Shown here piece by piece: positions 12,401 to 25,900 of a stretch of DNA of 64,000 nt (within the stretch, counting starts at the first letter, position 1; every line of letters starts with the position of its first letter). Both the position numbers and the translations under genes were made by a program. The notes beneath the pieces are model-generated. The model saw only the letters and a list, made by a program, of their open reading frames with translations, did no database searches and was not told the DNA's origin. The stretch is taken from assembly GCF_036785885.1 (NCBI RefSeq), contig NC_092323.1:12036501-12100500 (forward strand), in the 5' to 3' direction. The stretch is from Coffea arabica. Taxonomy: Eukaryota; Streptophyta; Magnoliopsida; Gentianales; Rubiaceae.

Positions 12401-15400
12401 TCAAGCTAGCATAAATGCTTGAAGTAAACTTTGTGCTATCTGAATTCGCTCAGGTGTGCCAGATATAATCACCTTTCCATCACATTGTCCAGGAGAAGGA
12501 CCTTCCAGTAAAATGGTTGCACCTGATATCTGATCCACACCATGGAGCAATGAATGATGTCAACAGAAACCATGCATAGAAAATACTATTGGGAGATTCG
12601 GAGAGAACAAAATACTATTGGGAGCTTTAATATTTTTGGGTAGTCATGGGAGAACAGAATTCGTTCCATGAATTAGATGATTGATTAGACAAAAAAGTTC
12701 TCATTCCCAAATGTGGAGGCATATGAAATTCTTCTCCATAAACAGTTTAAAAATAAAACAGATCAATTCTTCGCTCATTTCTTGCTAAACTGCCAGACAA
12801 ATGAGAACTATAATCAAGTTCTCTCTTCCATTATCTTTTACTCTTTTCTTCCCGAAACTCTCAAATTAGGGCATTTGAATTCATCAAATTAGTACAATTA
12901 AGTTATAAAAGTTCATTAACATTGTGGTATATGATTAAGCTATTTAAATAACTAAGATCGTGCATTTCTCCATTTTTATCTTATTGACATCAGTTGCAAA
13001 AGAAGTGAATGATTTTGTGATTCTCTTACTGTCCTTTTAACTCTTTCCTTAAACAATTTTTGGATCTTCAGTTCTTTATGTTTGCTAGGGGAGGATAAAC
13101 TGGGGAACAAAGTGAGCTGCATCAGAGCAGGGCTTTTACCTCTTTGAGGCGAGCCAGATTGCTGCCATTCTCACCATAGACCGATCCAAAATCTTTTTCT
13201 GGAACTAAAACTTCAATAGTCTTATAAGTAACAGCTTCCGCATCCAAACTGCATGAAAATTGTCTAAAAGCTCAAGGCAAGTAAACTGATTCTCAACATA
13301 CATGACAATAATACACCTTTGAAGGACTCGAGGTTTACCCACAGAATGGAGCAAAAGATTGGGAAAAATAATTTCTAGCTTATTAGACATTCAACACCAT
13401 AATTTCAATTACTTGTAAATTCTGGCAGTTCTTAGTTTTGTTTCAATGTGAACGATAAAAACCATTCAAGAGTTTTTCCATAGCTATAAATAAGATCCTT
13501 GAAATTACATTAATCTCACACAATTATATTTTCTTTTAAGATAAAATTCTAACAAAATCATCACCTTCTTTTGATCACAATAGTCTGTCCTCTCTATGGT
13601 CCTCGCAAGGTTAATTTTAGAATTGTATAGCAGTATGAAGTTAAAACCACATCAGATACAACCAAATCTCTGAACATCATAGTCTTGGAAAACTGAGAGA
13701 AGGTCCTTGGCGATGACAAAAACCAAGATCAGGTCTGTGTCATTTACCCTTCTGCTCACAGGGACAGTAGAATCTGGAGCTAGAGGGAGAGAAAGAGAGC
13801 AACTTGGGACTTCCAAGATAGTTTGTTCCCTATTTTTTATCTCTACTGCTTTCCATTTATCTCCACCAAAGGAAGGAACTAGGGGTGAGGTTGGGAGGAG
13901 ACACCAGAAATTGAAAGTTTTCAAAAACCCTCTCTATAAGCTCAAAACTTTTACCCCTACAAGAACTTCGAGAAAATTTTACATTTAGCTCCAAACTTTA
14001 AGTGTATGAAATTCTCCCCCTCAATGTAATATATTATGTCAGTTTATGTCTCCACAAGCATATCTATACAACTGAATTGCTTAACACTCATAGCATGCTC
14101 ACACCCAGAATACCAGTATCACCACAAGATACCAAGAGATCAATTATCATTTTGAAGAACCAATGGCACAAAATTTGGAATCAGCAAGTTATTGCATTCT
14201 GTTTAACCTAGGAGGAACAAACTTCTTAAGTACAATTAACTAGAGTTAACAATCACAAGAAATATAACCCTTATCCACAAAAAAAAAGGAATAGATACTG
14301 TAAACAGATTTGAAGTACAAAGAAGAAGGAAGGAATCAATAATCTCATACTCTCAAAATCCAACACAAATAGAAGAAATTGAAAAATCACATACTTTTCC
14401 ACACGCGAGAATTAAAAAAAACATTCCATGCAAAAAAATCCATATGCTTCATTTCACATCATGTGAAAGCCTGATTATCATCTACGGAAGAGGTTTCTGT
14501 CTACTAGTGAAATCGCTTTTTGCAAAGTTTGGACCCTTTGTCAACCACATATCTAAGAGAATGTGCATAAGGAAACCAACAGCCAACAGCCTAATGCAAG
14601 GACTTAAGAAAAACTTGGATCAAGAACTAACGAGTAAACCATAAATAGTTCTGCTTTCCTACTGAACAATCTTAGCTTATTAACATGTTCAGACCCTTCA
14701 AAAACAAAGACAAAAATCAGTTCATGGGTCAAAACTAACCTTTGCTGTCCAGGTGCCCCTCCAGACAAACCCCATTCACTATCCCCCAGAGTTCTTGTTT
14801 TTCTCATGTCCTTAAACTGCATTCAACATTTAAACTTATATCACAAGTCTATGGTGTCAAAATTACACATTTAAAAAAAAGTTACTACAAATGAAAGGAA
14901 AGAACAAAACAGAGGGCAGAAACAAAGATGGAACAAGCATTACCTGCTTGCCTTGCAAGCTAGGTTTATGAGGACCACCAACTTTACGCCTAAACCCAGG
15001 GCGATTAAATTCATCAGCAGAATAAGGGTTTGAAGAATTTCTTGGGCCTGCTTCTTCAGGTGTAGTACTAAAAAAGAAGTGGTCCCTCAGTCTACCAGTA
15101 ATTTGAAAGAGGGCTCTCTCCACATTTTCATACTCACCAGCAATCTGTGAACAGCAACTTCTTGTTTTCAGTATATAACAGCTAATAGACTGACAAGTTA
15201 ATGCAATTCTTATTCTTATGTCACCACCATTGCTGTCATTCTTTTGCTGCAGTGACAACAGTAGCTGAAAGTTGCAAGATTTTAGTTTCTTCACACATAA
15301 AGAAGTCTAAGGCTTGATAGTTAGCGCTGCAGACCAAAAGTGACGCAATTATGCCTACTCTGGTTCCAAATTGAATTAAAGTGAAAAACATATTCTTTAA

Positions 15401-18400
15401 ACATTTCTAGCAAATAAAGTTCCGCAAATTCTGCACCTTGACAAACAGGAGCTTCAATCAAGTCTAAAATATAGACAAGTGCAAAAGTAAAATTTGCTCA
15501 TATGGAGAAAGTCTATCAAACATTTTCAACAGAATAGCTAATATGCATAAGCCCGCTTTCTGTCATCCAATTTTCTACACCTTTTATAAATGGGACTCAT
15601 CATCTACTATGGAATTTTGGTTAAATGGTTACTAGAAGCTTCAGAAGCAAAAACTAAATGATAGCTTGTCAGATGACGTAAAAAGCATATCAGCACACCA
15701 AGCAAAGACAATATTGATCTTAAGAACAGCAGCACCACTAATGATTGCAGTGATTTGGTGAGTTTTTGTTACTAAAAGCTTCAGAAGCAAAAACTAAATG
15801 ATAGCTTGTCAGATGATGTAAAAAGCATATCGGCACACCAAGCAAAGACAATATTGATCTTAAGAACAGCAGCACCACTAATGATTGCAATGATTTGATG
15901 AGTTTTTGTTCAACACACTCAGTCATAAATGAGTACCGGTGATGGTCACACCTGGACTACTTCATCGTTTTCTGCACCGCTATTTGGAACACAGTTTGTA
16001 CCCAATAGCTGTATTTCAACACCGGATGCGGCACTTATATCTGAAGCAATTCTTCCTTCACTGTCAATCAGGCAATTCATTTGATCTGGAGCAACTAGAA
16101 TTTTGGCAGTTACAGTTTCGCCCTCACCCCAACCAGCTATGAAACCCTGGTCAACACCAACCTCCACTGATCTAGCAAAAACCCGAGCGATGGCAAGTTG
16201 GGCAGATGAGTACAAAGGATTTTGGCTCTGTGAAAATTCATAACATCAACCACGAAGAAAATGAGAGAATGGATCGGCAAGCACATCTTTGTCAAAAAGA
16301 GGAGCAAGACAGGTATTGAAGCAGCAATAAGAAAGTGGAAGAATTTCAAGTATAGCATAACAAACCTCAAACGAAGAAATGGTGACAACTCGCTCCCTTG
16401 ATCCAGCTACTGGAGATGAAAATTTGATGGAAGCACCAGTTTCTTTCTCCAATGCTTTCACAATAATTGCACCTTTCCCAATGATACCCCCAGCAGAACC
16501 ATGAGAGCAAAGCAATCTAAACACCACTCGTCTTTCAGCATTTTCTTCATGAAGGTTCATAATTTTGTCAATGTCCTCAGACAAGGAAAGGCCAACTGAA
16601 TTATTATCACTTCCAGGAAAAGATGGAGGAGTATGATTATCTTTTGGAGGAATATCTGAATGTGCATCTTGTAATGCCCCTTGAGGAGATGAATTTGATC
16701 TTTCCCCAGTTATGCAAGCTTGAAGACAATGGGAAACAGCAACTAGTGCTTTCTTTACTGCCATAACATCACCCATTATCTGCCATGATATTATTACATC
16801 CTTAAATATAAAGTAACTAATAAAGATAGTTTAACTAGAGACAATCATTTTATACGATGCATAACAAATGGATTTTTTGCCTTAAGGAATCTAAGACATA
16901 TGAAGACTAATTCATTCTAAAAGAATTTCTTGGTTTTTTTATCTCCAACTTATCCACAAAAACTAAAAAGAAAAAGCAAAAGAGAAAAACATAAATAAGA
17001 GTTTAACTTCATCTCTTGTTTATATGACATTGTTAGGTTTCCGTTCACGCACAAACGAATCAAATGCCTCATTTGAGTTTCAGTATGATATGTAGGACAT
17101 GTACAGTATTGTTGGCAGCGCCTGCAAGCAAATCAGTCCACTTACAACCCAGCTATGGGACTATGGCACACCAGTGGAACAACCGCTTCTGTTTTGATTC
17201 CACTCCATGCTCAATTCTCATTTCAGTTGCATTGGGGCTGTGGTTCCTAATGTGTATAGCAGTTTTTGGGATCTTTTGCTGAACGAAGAAACAGTGCACA
17301 GGCTCAGTTCTCTACCTTACATTAATTAGCAAACAATTTTTTTTTTTTTTTAGCTCCAACCTTACTCACCATTAACTATCCACAATTCTTAAAGTTCAAC
17401 TTAAATTAATGAAGCAACGACACCTTCTATTACAAAGCAAAAGTAAATAATACTCATTACAGATAAAAATTAATTCCAAACCACTAGCATCCCATATTCC
17501 TGAGGCAGGGAAGGGGAAGAAGGTAGGACAAAATGGGTCATAGACAACCAAAAGAAACCTGGAACAAATTTATTATATTGTTCATGTAAAATCAGGTCTA
17601 ACTTGCACCTCCATTTTTCTCCTATTTAAGTATATACAGAAGTTTGTCAACAAAATCACATGAATTAACTGCCGACATTAGCCTTCCAGCAGAAATATCA
17701 TCATCATCATCATACAATAAAGTAATTAGCTACTTAAATGTATCGCCTAATAGTTAAGGGTCTCTGATCCTCACTTTAGAATAAAGCTTCAACTTTTTAA
17801 CAGACTATTAATCTAGAATTAGACGAACAAGAAAATTACTTCATTTCAAGGAAAAAAAAACCCAGAACAAATATATTCCAAAAAGTGACCTGAATCAACT
17901 CCTCCTCAGGTGTGGCACAAGCTGGAATCTGCTCCCTCTTCAAGACCCGAATCCTGGCCCCGGAATTCCTCCGAATCCCATCAACAATACTGCCTCCTCT
18001 GCCCATAACCCCTCCAATTTGGCCATTAGCAGCCAGCAATCTGCACCCAACCACCCCATTTCCATTCCCTTCAACTTCCAAAACCCTCTCGAAAACCCTC
18101 ATTAAACCTTCCTGCGCTGCAGAAACCTCAACCTCATAATCCAACTCCTCTTCGGACCCCAATTCTTCAAATTTCAGCGTGATTTTCTTATCAATAGCTG
18201 CCTCCCCAGTAATGTTAATCACGCGCTCGTGGCACTTGGGCAGCGACTCCTCGAACCGGATTTTGCAACCCGTCTGGTTTTCGAGCTGTTTGACGAGGCT
18301 GCCGGAGTTTCCTATAACCCCTCCAGCTGTATTCACGTGGCAGAGCATGCGGAATACTACTGAGCCCGGCTCCAGCGTAACCTTTCCATCTCCGCCGCGA

Positions 18401-18501
18401 ATGGTGCCGCTGCGATTGTAGTTCTGGTGGCGCTGCCGCTGGTGCTGGTGGTGGTTGTTGGTTTCTGGAGCTGTGGGTCTGCTAGGTTGAGGTTCCGCCA
18501 T
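12401..18501 (-). CDS. KH domain-containing RNA-binding protein, five KH domains (At4g18375-like)
   Basis: Probable nuclear RNA-binding protein of the plant multi-KH family that includes HEN4 and At4g18375, acting in pre-mRNA processing or regulation. Seven minus-strand exons join in frame: 18501-17890, 16779-16366, 16227-15952, 15144-14944, 14816-14740, 13248-13140 and 12529-12401, giving 605 aa, close to the length I recall for At4g18375. A His/Gln-rich head precedes KH1 (VVFRMLCH.., loop GNSG), KH2 (VGCRLLAA.., loop GRGG), KH3 (VVFRLLCS.., loop GKGA), KH4 (VTAKILVA.., loop degenerate, DSEG) and KH5 (KTIEVLVP.., loop GENG), which ends in a QSLLQAFMLA tail typical of the family. Every junction keeps phase; exon 6 begins at TTTGGATGCGG because the nearer AG at ..TATAAG would shift the frame. 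The start is the only ATG before KH1. RNA targets cannot be read from sequence. KH4 has probably lost normal RNA contact. Confidence 0.9.
15629..15908. repeat. 140-bp tandem duplication inside a KH-gene intron
   Basis: Copies at about 15629-15768 and 15769-15908 differ at only a handful of positions. Both lie between exon 3 (ending 15952) and exon 4 (starting 15144) of the KH gene, so they do not alter the protein. The high identity implies a recent duplication. Confidence 0.9.
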
Positions 18502-20325
18502 GTGAAATCTGACCGTTGGATAAGTTATCTGTCACATCATTTGAGCAGTGGGCAAGGCGGAGGCGGCCGGCGGATAGTGGAGGCTCTAACTTCTATCTAA
18601 ACCACAAGGGACGGACAGAGATAGATAAGTAAATAGTAATGGTAACGCGGTGGAAAGGCTGCTTCGGACAATAACGAGGTATAGGGATTTGACTGCCGAG
18701 TGTTAGGGATCTTTGTCTTTTCTTGTTAGAACTTAGGATAGGACTTGACTTTAGTGACATAGTGAATATGTTTCTAATCCATACATATATATATATATAA
18801 TTAACTATTTTAATTTATTTTAATTAGAGTGTTTCTCATTCATATGTAGCATGTTTAATTGAAAAGAATTAACAGATTATAAATTATTTGAATTTTATCC
18901 ATATTAAATATTATATTATATATTTAAAAATTATTTCTACTTTTAAAATAAATTTAAAAAATAACTAAACTGATCTTAATTATATCTAAAATAACTTTTA
19001 AAAAATAACTAATATTATTTTAATGATATCTACTTTCTACCAAATTAGTACATAGAACTATATCAAAGCTTGTTTCAAATTACAATTATTAAAATCTTAC
19101 ATATTCTATAAATTACTTTATTTTATCACCATATCGCTAGTTAGTATTCAAATTGTTCATCATCTCTTTCCTTAATTTTGAAATAACTTAGTGTAACAAA
19201 GAGAATTAATTGTTACACCGACAGAATTACCAATATTGTTGAAAACTAAATATTTATTGATGAAAAAAATGGATTGCTGAATCTTTTCTACTTAGTTAAA
19301 TGTGAATATATAGTTTTAGATTTATGGTCATTATAAAAATTTAAATTATCTAAAAGAATATTATAAAAAAGAATATCTACCAATTTTTTGATATGGGATA
19401 CAATTATTTGATGTATACTATCATATTATAGTGAAAGTATGTAAACAAATTTTTAAAAATTAGTAAATAATTGAACAATTAGGATACATTAATTTTTTAA
19501 AATTAATATGAATGGACATGTAGAATTGTTGTTAATTTTCATATTTAAATTATTCATATTTGTATATATTCACAATAAATAAAAAAAGACTGTGTTAAGG
19601 CAAGGGCAAAATTCTAGTTTTTCATGAATATGTTTTTAAAGATTAAAATGGTACAAACGCATAAAATATTAATATTGATGTCATTATTGATTTATTAGAA
19701 AATACAATAGTACAAAACAAGCATTCGAAGTGTATCTGGTCAAAAAAAAAAAAATTACTGGTCAAATAGTTTAGCTATCAAAAGAACAAATATTTGAGAA
19801 AGCACGAGATGGTTATGTGATGGAAAAATTACGAGTTTAGCGACCAAAAGTCTACATTTTTTTTTATGGCATAGAGTTGTGTAGTCTTTTACTTTGTTTT
19901 TGTTGAGTTATGTATGGTATAGAATATCTCATCTCCTATTTGTCATATATATATATATATATATTGTGTAATTGATTCTAAGTACGATGAATTGAGCACT
20001 TTTTCTGGGTCAATGTATGATCTATAGACGTCGGCAGCAGGTTCCATGGGTAACAACCAGAATTATTTGGTAGATTTTGACAATGTTGGGGGTTTCTTGT
20101 GCGTTATCCGAAATTACATTCACCAAATGTCCAATTTTAGGCTGAAATATGAAAAATATGCAGATCTTTCACTCCTACCATATGATAAAGGAAGTTATGT
20201 TCACTCCAACCACATGCACCAAATATTGAAGTTATGTTCTTCTGATATTGAACTTGAGATATAAAAGGATAAAGCAAAATGATATATTGGGGAAACTAAA
20301 AAAGAAAATAAGCATTGCAGATTAA
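18502..20325. other. KH-gene promoter and A+T-rich intergenic block
   Basis: The first 150 bp are more G+C-rich and should hold the KH gene's 5' leader and promoter. From about 18720 the sequence is extremely A+T-rich, with AT microsatellites near 18785-18799 and 19946-19966. No gene recognised. Confidence 0.6.
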
Positions 20326-20471
20326 TCCCTTGTTTGGATTGCGGTTTTCCGTCGGAAAATTACGTCGTTTTCCGTGATCACATTTCCCTATTACCTTTTT
20401 CCCTCACATACATCAAATTGTTACAGTAATTTTTCCGTGAAAAATCATGAAAAATGCAATCCAAACACAAA
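20326..20471. mobile_element. MITE of the TTTGGATTGC-ended family
   Basis: The left end reads TTGTTTGGATTGC and the right end GCAATCCAAACACAA, an inverted pair. The interior has TTTTCCGT and GTTACAGTAATTTT motifs shared with the relatives at 28148 and 28899. About 150 bp, non-coding. Confidence 0.7.
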
Positions 20472-20701
20472 CATTTTTAAAGGATAAAAATGTGATAACT
20501 CTATGGTGAATCCATTTGTATGAGTTCTTGATACTAGCCTAGCACGGAGGCTTAAAGCATGCCAATGCCTAGAAAAGAAGCATGTGATTGTGAGCTCCGG
20601 CCGATTGCCAAGGAATAATGAATTCATTTGCCATTGTCCACCAATACCAAGTAAGAGAAGCTGATAAAAGTAGTAGAGTAATAAGAATAAGCGTTAATGA
20701 G

Positions 20702-21551
20702 GCTTTGCCCCCCTAAAAGTGGGGGTAATAACACTTCCGCCCGTGCCTCCCCCTCAATGAAAACAATAGGCACTTTACCCATTTGAAAACATTTTATTTG
20801 GTATCTGAGGCAAGTATTTCATTGGAAAATGTAGAAAAATGGATTGTTTAAATATGTTGACAATTCTACCATTATCTTGTAATTTTATCTTTAGTCAAAT
20901 TTATTCTATGGAATCATAGGTTATAACTTATAACACCGTTTATACAATAGTTTAATCCATGATATATAAATGTATTAGTAGGTAATACACATATTATCTA
21001 TATCAACATATAAAATTTGATAATTTGACTTGTAATTAGGAATTCGATAATCGAATTTTAATATCCATTCTCAAACTATTTTATCAAATTTTAATCTTGG
21101 ATTTAGTAGTCGAATTTGAATGTCTATTTCCAAACTATTTTGCCAAACTTTAAAGTTTGGATGTCAGTCGATTTCATTAATTTCCTTTTGACCGATATCC
21201 AATACTTGATTTATACTTTAGATTAGTTCTTTCCCTTTTTCAAATTTTTTTCAAATTTGAACACCCCTAAATGTGTGTTGCTTCCAAATAAAACCTCTAG
21301 TGCTAAATACGGCTTCTATTCTACAATAAATGTCCGTTATAAATTACCATTATTTATAAATAGTTTAAGAGTACATTATTTATCAATAACATAAGGGTAG
21401 AATTGTTAACATATTTAAGCAGCCATTTTTCTACATTTTAAAATGAAATACTTGTCACAAATACCAAATAAAATATTCTTGAATGGGTAACTACCTATTG
21501 TTTTCATTGACGGGAGCAAAGTGTTATTACCCCCACTTTCAGGGGGGCAAA
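20702..21551. mobile_element. Non-autonomous DNA transposon with about 170-190-bp inverted ends
   Basis: The sequence from about 20702 to 20885 recurs in reverse complement from about 21551 back to 21375. It opens with TTTGCCCCCCT(A/G)AAAGTGGGGG, then CAATGAAAACAATAGG, GTATTTCATT and AAATGTAGAAAAATGG. The 500-bp centre has no open frame. Long ends suggest a Mutator-type or foldback element; exact ends and target duplication were not resolved. Confidence 0.75.
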
Positions 21552-22316
21552 ATGTTATTATACAAGTGATTCTTTTCTTCGCTCAGTCAAAAGAGCAAAG
21601 ACGGCAGCTCATTACTTGCAAATTGCGCCATACACCTCTGATTTTCAAATTATTCTTTGATTTAGAGGACAAATATTCTGTCTAAAGATGATCAAATACA
21701 TTTTTAATTACAGGAAAATAACATAATAACATTAACTGTGGAAAGCTGATTTTCCTTGTAAATTACTGTATGGGAGAGGCACAAAAGATTTAAAGAAAAA
21801 AAAAAGGGATTCGAGAGGCATGTTGTCTTACTAACGTTTAAGTGGTACCAAATGCTCTTGTATAAGGTCGAGGATTTAAAGTTTGTCATAACGATGCCCA
21901 TATATATTATCATACTCATTCTAGTAGAAACTATTAGGAACAAACACTTTGTTTAATCACTCTCTTTATTGAGTAACTCCTCACATTGAATCAAAGTTTA
22001 CGGGTTCTATTTCGAATAAATTTTTTAATACTAAATACAAGTCTATCTTAACATCCAAAATCATCTTTTCTCAACTCATGAATGCACTATTCTTCAACAT
22101 CTAAATTGGATCTTGAACCCCTATCAACCCTTGACTATTTGGTTTAACACCAATTGGACCTCCTGTCAAATTTTTGGCACACTTGTCCAATACCAACCAA
22201 ATTCCTTAGCACTTTAGTCTATCACCAAAAAGAGAAATTTCATTGGCTTTACTTTGAGAAGAATTCACTTGCCCATGAATAACTCAGACATGTGATCAAA
22301 AGCTCTAATACCATTT

Positions 22317-22906
22317 GTTAGGGAGAAACACCTTTGAAAGAATTTACCAAAGACTCCTAATATGTAAGTTAGGAATCTTACTTGATCCAATTATGGAACA
22401 AACAATTATTGAAACATCAAGAATACAATAATTTAATGAAAAATATGTCACAAGAATGAAAAATAAACAACACACAACATTTAGTGTGATTCGATTTCAT
22501 TATTGTGCCTACATCTATGGAGAGAAACTCATTTTTTATTATGAGAGGAAAACTCTATATAAAATTTCAATTTGAATCCAATTTCAACCCTTATATACTA
22601 TTTCTCTCATCTGTCAAGAAGTCTCTCTCACCTCATATAAAGATTATATGGCTCCTCTTGTCTATCACTTTGTAGTTTGTAAATCCCCACCTATTTATAA
22701 ATATTACTTAATCACACCGAAATAATAACAAGAATTAATTCCTAATTTCTAATCTTATACAGAATAGGAATAATTTCTAATTTCTAAACTCATACAAATA
22801 AGAAATTTCTTGGCTACTATTTTAAGTAACTAAAATAAAAGGAAAACTAGTTATTTCCATACAAAATAAGAACCTGACTAAAAGAAAGTAAGCGAATTTT
22901 CTAACA
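22317..22906 (-). mobile_element. Fossil LTR retrotransposon remnant: one LTR plus leader, minus orientation
   Basis: On the plus strand the block starts TGTTAGGG and ends TTCTAACA, as an LTR does. Just outside its low-coordinate end, read on the minus strand, is TGGTATTAGAGC, a primer-binding site of the initiator-Met tRNA type. A few hundred bases of leader-like sequence continue down to about 21950. No coding region or partner LTR is seen, so it is a broken relic, possibly Copia-type. Confidence 0.5.
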
Positions 22907-25900
22907 GAAACTCTTATATTGATTGAGAATTTTCTTATAACAATGTCATAGAATGCAATATGCTGATTTTTTCTGTAAAATGTAGAACAACCTACTTGCC
23001 TTCTCATTTTCTAGCCAAAATAAAATTAAAAAGAAATTGAACAGATAGAATAGTATACTAATTTCATGCGGAATACAGCCCATTCATTAAAGACTAAAAG
23101 TTGTGTCTAGTTATTCCCACCCAAAGAAAAAGAAACAAAAGATAACAGAAACATGAGCCTTTAAGTTTCTGATGTTCTGCCTGATACATCATTTGGATAG
23201 GATTTCCAAAAAAAAAAAAAAAAAAATCACTTGGTAGGAGATTATATAGAAATTTTTTTTTGGAAATAAATGTATTATTTTCCCTTACGGTTCAAGAATA
23301 TGCTGGTTTGCAAGTTAGACTTGATTCATTTCCCTTTGTTAAAGAGTTTCGCATTGCTCCACTGATATTCCAATTATAATTCAACTCACGCCTTTGGCAA
23401 TTTTAATTTCATTTAAAATTAGGCCAATTACTCCTTCAAATTATTAGTTCTCCATTCAAGAAGCTTTATTCTTATGTCTAGTTTTAAGTTTAACAATCCA
23501 TCTTAAATTATTTATGTATGTGATCAACAGTGGAATATCAGTGGAATTATAATTGATTCATCTTAATATAGTATTAAGTTGATCAACAGTGGAATTATTT
23601 ATGTATGTGAGAAGCGGCCAATCCATCTTAAATATCATACGTAACTGTCTTTTGCTTGACAGGTATACTCTCATATAAGTAATTTTATTTAAATTCACTG
23701 CGGGGCTATAACATTTCTAGGGGCTGTTTGATAACCTCATTAAATACTGAAAATTAATACATTAAGTACTTTTTCTATTAGGTTTATTTGATAACTAAAC
23801 TTATTGTTTTACCATAACATTGTTGTCCTGATGTCTTTATCGCCTTCTGTTCTTAGTTATTATTAGTTATCTTAGTTTTGCTTGCTAATACTATTTTGCA
23901 TGTGCTGTGTTGTTCCCTCAGTTTTGCTGCAGTAATTTTCTATCCACCTGTGTTGTCTGAAATCTTGTCAAATTCAGACGCCTCTTTTTTAGGATGAGAA
24001 ACAAGCTTCTTCCCTTGGTAGATTCCGTAAAACATGACTTATATAGAAATGCTAGCTTACAAGCTTATGCGTCTGGTTTGAGAAGGTAACTTCTTGATGT
24101 TGGAGAAACCATAATGACGTTACAAAATTTCCTTTCTGCTTGTCCTTCCTTTTGATTTGCTTTCTCACTTGGAAATTGCAATATTATCCACTCCTACGGA
24201 AATCTGACAATACAACATGCTCTTCACAATTTCCAGAGCGTTTCTATCTTTCTTCCTGCAGCTAATTTTTGTATTAGTTATGACGTTTATATTGCACGGC
24301 ATAGTATTTTGAAAATTCAGTTGTTTGGTCTGTCGTCAGCTATACATCCTCCTGAGATAATGAAGGAAATAAGAAAAATGTAGTAGTTCTTCCTCTTTGA
24401 TAAGACTAGGAAGAATCTAATTTTTAAGACTAGGATAGGGGATTGTTTGGAAAAAAATTATTTGGAAGAACACCGTGGCACTTTTTGTAATATGATGTAT
24501 ACGAGATAAAAAATTAATTGAAAATTGTGTTTATGATACAAACAGAATAAAATTTGAAAATTTTATTTGCAAATTTTGGTAACCAAACAAACGTGTTCTG
24601 AATTCCTACATTGTGTAATTATGGATTAAGTTATAGTCGCTTTGGTATTTGAGTTCTGGCGATGGTTCGCCAAATGTGAGTTTACTATTTATTGATCTGT
24701 GTTAGAGCCATTTAATCTCACAACCATCTAAATTTGTATTATCTTGGCTACTTAATACTTATCATAGAAAAAGAGCAAACAAAGATTCTCAATTTAGCTA
24801 ACCATGATTATCTGAAGTTGGGGTAACATGATTATTTTAAGAGTCAAGCAGGGTGGATGTCGTTGTATCTTATATATCTGAGTATCATCGTTTGGCACTA
24901 ATGGGAAATGTGTCGTGACTGATGAAGTAAATACGGTATTATCTACGTAACGTCTCTAGTATCAAAGGACCAGTAGCTAAATTATTTTAGAGGAATCTAA
25001 AACATATATTTGGAAGATTTGTTTGAGAGTCAATGGAAATTTTGCAAGTTCTGAAAGTGGATCTAATTGCATCAATAGTAGGTAAAGAATTGACTAGGAC
25101 TTCAAAGTAGCAGCCTGGGCTAGAAACTAACTATTATTTAGAGAATTATTTGAAGCTATCACTCTCATCTGACTGTTGGTTTTTATTGTTACAGTAGACG
25201 ATATTGGTATCTCAGAAGGGATGCCTCTTTTGTCCCGTAATGATATGCAAAGAGGTCAACAGGGATACAAGAGCTTATTTTGCTTCAGAATCCAAAGACC
25301 AGCTTTTAAAGTATCAACTCAATGCAAATTTTACAAGGTACAAGCTATATCTTTCTGTCAATAAGCGTCTGTTTATGTAAAATTTGTCTAGATGAATGTA
25401 TAAATTAACCATCATGTGGTGAATGAATGATGTATATTTCAGTTAGTTGGCAACAACCATTTTCAGCTTTATATTCCTCCAATTAATTGATAGTATGATA
25501 TACAGTGTATTGAGCTTTCCACAATCCTTTTTGCTTGGGTGACTAACTGGGTATACATTCTTAATGAGGCCTGATGAGAGTGATAAATGGATTATCACAT
25601 TGTGGAAGCTTTGTATGCGCATGCCTCCATGAATCCAAGAACTATTCAAAGACTGAAGGGCAGGGCCCTCAGGATTTCGAAAAGATAAGAGTGCATTCTG
25701 AAAATTACCATACAGAAACACGGAAAAGAAGCAACCGATTTTGGAGATCTACTTTTGAAAAATACTTATGGAGCACATTAATTTCTACATGACCTCTTGC
25801 CTTCAGTATACACTACTTGCTGAATGAGACTGATAGTTCTTTGTCTGCTATTTTTATTTGGTAAACTTCTTAGACTGGAAAATATCTTGAAAAGTTTCCA

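Noticed and set aside
13707-13988. 93-codon plus-strand open frame
   Set aside because: It lies in an intron of the minus-strand KH gene and overlaps a reverse open frame; no domain.
17064-17282. 72-codon plus-strand open frame with a hydrophobic end inside the KH-gene intron
   Set aside because: No recognised family, opposite strand to the host gene; it could be chance.
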